From positions 1 through 36,201 of the forward strand of contig CANKMW010000093.1 of the NCBI GenBank assembly GCA_947483555.1: DNA of 36,201 nt, given 5' to 3'. A model generated the notes under the pieces. That model had not been told where the DNA came from and did not search any database. It saw nothing but the letters and a program-made list of their open reading frames with translations. Shown in pieces: positions 34,941 to 36,201 of the stretch; within the stretch, counting starts at the first letter, position 1, and each line of letters opens with the position of its first letter. The position numbers and the translations under genes were made by a program. This DNA is from Myxococcales bacterium. Its GTDB lineage: Bacteria > Myxococcota_A > Polyangia > Haliangiales > Haliangiaceae.

Positions 34941-35639
34941 TCACTCGAGCAGCGACGCCTTGGCGGAGGCCAGGGTGTCGAAACGGGTCGCCGGTCCGCC
35001 CACGTGCTCGAGGTCCTGCCGGACGAGATCGCCGTCGATCCGCATCGCGTGCGGCGCGGTGACGTCGTCCGCAGACGTCGCGTCGAAGCGTGCCCCGTCG
35101 GCCGCGCACGTCGCCGGATGCGACGCGAGCCCGCCGCGCCCGATGATCGGCCTCTCCCAGTAGCGGCAGGTCGTGCCGTCGAAGGTGTAGACGCCGCCGA
35201 GGTCGCTGCACACGGTGATCGCGTCGCCGTCACGCACGCCGATCCGGTGGTCGACGATGAGCCTACCCTCGCTGAACGCGAACGCGTGGTAGCTGAACCG
35301 CCTGTCGCCCACCTTGACGAGGCACCGCGCGAGCAACGTCATGGCCCCGACCTCCTCGGTGTCACCGCCCCAGCGAGTCAGCCACGTTCCTTCGACCGCC
35401 CAGACCTCGTGCGTGCCGATCCGCGAGGTGGTGGACGGATCGCCGGAGCGAAACGGCATCACCCACGCGCCCTGCCAGCGTGCGGTGATCGCCTCGGCCT
35501 CGCCGGCGGACAGGAGCTCGGCCGGCTCGCTCTTCGAGGGCGGCGATCCACAGCCGAGGGCGAGCACCTCGAGCAGGACCACCGCCGACGCGACCGCGAA
35601 CCACTGGCCCCGCCCTCCCCGGTCCGTCTGTTCGAGCAT
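34941..35639 (-). CDS. lipoprotein of unknown function
   Basis: About 232 aa with a signal peptide (WFAVASAVVLLEVLALGC, lipobox A-L-G-C). The mature protein is beta-rich (GTHEVWAVEGTWLTRWGGD, RFSYHAFAFSEGRLIVDHRI, GVYTFDGTTCRYWERP) and has several cysteines. It looks like a lipocalin- or barrel-type fold, but no family is recognised. ATG 35639 is chosen because it opens the signal; the frame extends upstream without a break through the hairpin region. Confidence 0.65.
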   Translation of the reverse strand: MLEQTDRGGRGQWFAVASAVVLLEVLALGCGSPPSKSEPAELLSAGEAEAITARWQGAWVMPFRSGDPSTTSRIGTHEVWAVEGTWLTRWGGDTEEVGAMTLLARCLVKVGDRRFSYHAFAFSEGRLIVDHRIGVRDGDAITVCSDLGGVYTFDGTTCRYWERPIIGRGGLASHPATCAADGARFDATSADDVTAPHAMRIDGDLVRQDLEHVGGPATRFDTLASAKASLLE

Positions 35640-35700
35640 CGACCGGAAACTAGCAGCCCCATGAGGCGCCGGTCGAACGCAGTCGTCGCCGAAAACCAAA

Positions 35701-35728
35701 ATGCCAAGTCCGTTCAGGGACTTGGCAT
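35701..35728 (-). terminator. 11-bp hairpin with T-rich tail on the minus strand
   Basis: ATGCCAAGTCC (35701-35711) and GGACTTGGCAT (35718-35728) are exact complements around the loop GTTCAG. On the minus strand the hairpin is followed by ATTTTGGTTTTC, the shape of an intrinsic terminator. It sits 62 bases upstream of the minus-strand lipoprotein, so it may be a terminator for minus-strand transcripts from beyond, or a leader attenuator. The rest of 35640-35880 has no gene seen. Confidence 0.45.
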
Positions 35729-35880
35729 CGTGGAGAGTAACGTTCGTAGCGGGGGCACGAGCGCCCAACCCGCGGGGTCCAGAAATTCCCATCAAGTTCA
35801 CCATCTGGCGGCACGCGGCGTGAACACTGTCGCGGTCCGCACGCCGGGGGCTCGAAGTCTGCGGCGTATGCTCGTTCCCA

Positions 35881-36090
35881 ATGAAGGACGAAAAGGCGAA
35901 GAGCACGATCGCCACCGCCGCGGACATCGCAGCGCCGGCCGCCGTGGCCGTGGCTCTCGGTGCTGGCCCCTTGGGGGTTCTGACAGCGGCGGCGCTGGGA
36001 GCTGCGAAGCCCGCCGTACGCGGCATGTTGACGGCCTCCCGGATCCGTAGAGAAATGACAGTCGACCGGTGGGCGCAGAGGCCGGCCTGA
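35881..36090 (+). CDS. small hypothetical protein
   Basis: A 69-aa ORF with a polar N terminus (KDEKAKSTIA), a long Ala/Gly/Val hydrophobic stretch (AAPAAVAVALGAGPLGVLTA) that could span a membrane, and a basic tail (SRIRREMTVDRWAQRP). No homolog is recognised and no good RBS is present, so it may not be a gene. Confidence 0.35.
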   Translation: MKDEKAKSTIATAADIAAPAAVAVALGAGPLGVLTAAALGAAKPAVRGMLTASRIRREMTVDRWAQRPA

Positions 36091-36097
36091 GGCCGGC
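36081..36097. repeat. 7-bp inverted repeat over a stop codon
   Basis: GCCGGCC-TGA-GGCCGGC: the three loop bases are the stop of the preceding small ORF. It could be a hairpin terminator without a T tract, or chance in G+C-rich DNA. Confidence 0.35.
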
Positions 36098-36118
36098 GCG
36101 GCCAGCGGCCAGCAGGTG

Positions 36119-36201
36119 TCAGGACGCGGCGGCCGAGCGCGCGCGCCGCCGCCGCCGCCGCGACGGTGGACGCGCCGGCGGTGGATCGCCGGCGTCGAGA
36201 C
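36119..36201 (-). CDS. C-terminal end of a minus-strand gene (partial)
   Basis: From the right edge, the minus strand reads LDAGDPPPARPPSRRRRRRRA and then RSAAAS to a TGA at 36121-36119. An Arg-rich basic tail is typical of protein ends in such genomes. The gene's start and identity lie outside the window. Confidence 0.4.
   Translation of the reverse strand, partial: LDAGDPPPARPPSRRRRRRARSAAAS

Noticed and set aside
35730..35800. Possible tRNA or tmRNA fragment near the 35.7 kb hairpin
   Set aside because: No cloverleaf, no TTCGAATC-type T-loop and no CCA end could be formed by eye.

Overview
The window is very G+C-rich chromosomal DNA (about 70% by eye). It carries many lipoproteins, two of them with the Cys/Asp-rich 'C-N-G-x-D-D-D-C-D-G' motif of MopE-type surface proteins. 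Together with the metabolic genes this points to a myxobacterium (Myxococcota), perhaps of the Haliangium/Kofleriaceae kind; that placement is inference. No tRNA, rRNA, CRISPR array or intact mobile element was seen.

Layout. 1-2.9 kb: the end of an unknown gene, a thioredoxin-fold lipoprotein and a cystathionine gamma-synthase-type PLP enzyme. 2.9-9.6 kb: housekeeping genes, namely a purF-prfB operon on the minus strand (prfB keeps the programmed +1 frameshift), an FHA-domain protein, folC and a UbiB/ABC1 kinase-like gene. 9.6-21 kb: an AhpD-like protein, a membrane fatty-acid desaturase, a gluzincin-type lipoprotein, MopE-type lipoproteins, a VIT-family transporter, a DHH phosphoesterase, a small cytochrome c lipoprotein and a heparinase II/III-like lipoprotein. 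21-23.6 kb: an arsenic/sulfur block with a fused ArsR-rhodanese regulator, an A+T-rich palindrome, a divergent arsM-like methyltransferase and a second methyltransferase. 23.6-25.7 kb: a tandem DUF1801 protein and a serine beta-lactamase-fold lipoprotein. 25.7-34.2 kb: a metal/redox block (DUF302 protein, ECF sigma factor with fused zinc-finger tail, thioredoxin, small Cys protein, Cys-rich exported protein, metal-module lipoprotein, CzcB-type adaptor, CzcA-type RND pump, TlpA-like thioredoxin, CDF-like transporter). 34.2-36.2 kb: an HD-type protein, a lipoprotein, an unexplained hairpin and small or partial ORFs.

The main result is the arsM-like gene at 21835-22623. It is interrupted by one in-frame TGA (22447-22449), exactly where this family has the conserved Cys of the 'W-T-G-C-I-x-G-A' motif. 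The frame then continues for 57 codons of good family sequence to a TAG. Seventeen bases after the TGA is a perfect 8-bp hairpin with a G-first apical loop, the geometry of a bacterial SECIS element. The simplest reading is a selenocysteine-containing arsenite-type methyltransferase (Sec205) under ArsR-rhodanese control; a nonsense mutation is the alternative.

The second theme is metal handling. A C-x2-H-x6-C-x2-C module is duplicated at the N terminus of the RND adaptor. It also occurs in the separate lipoprotein just upstream, where the second copy has lost its CxxC pair. A third pattern is perfect or near-perfect hexanucleotide repeats inside or next to the lipoprotein signal peptides of four genes.
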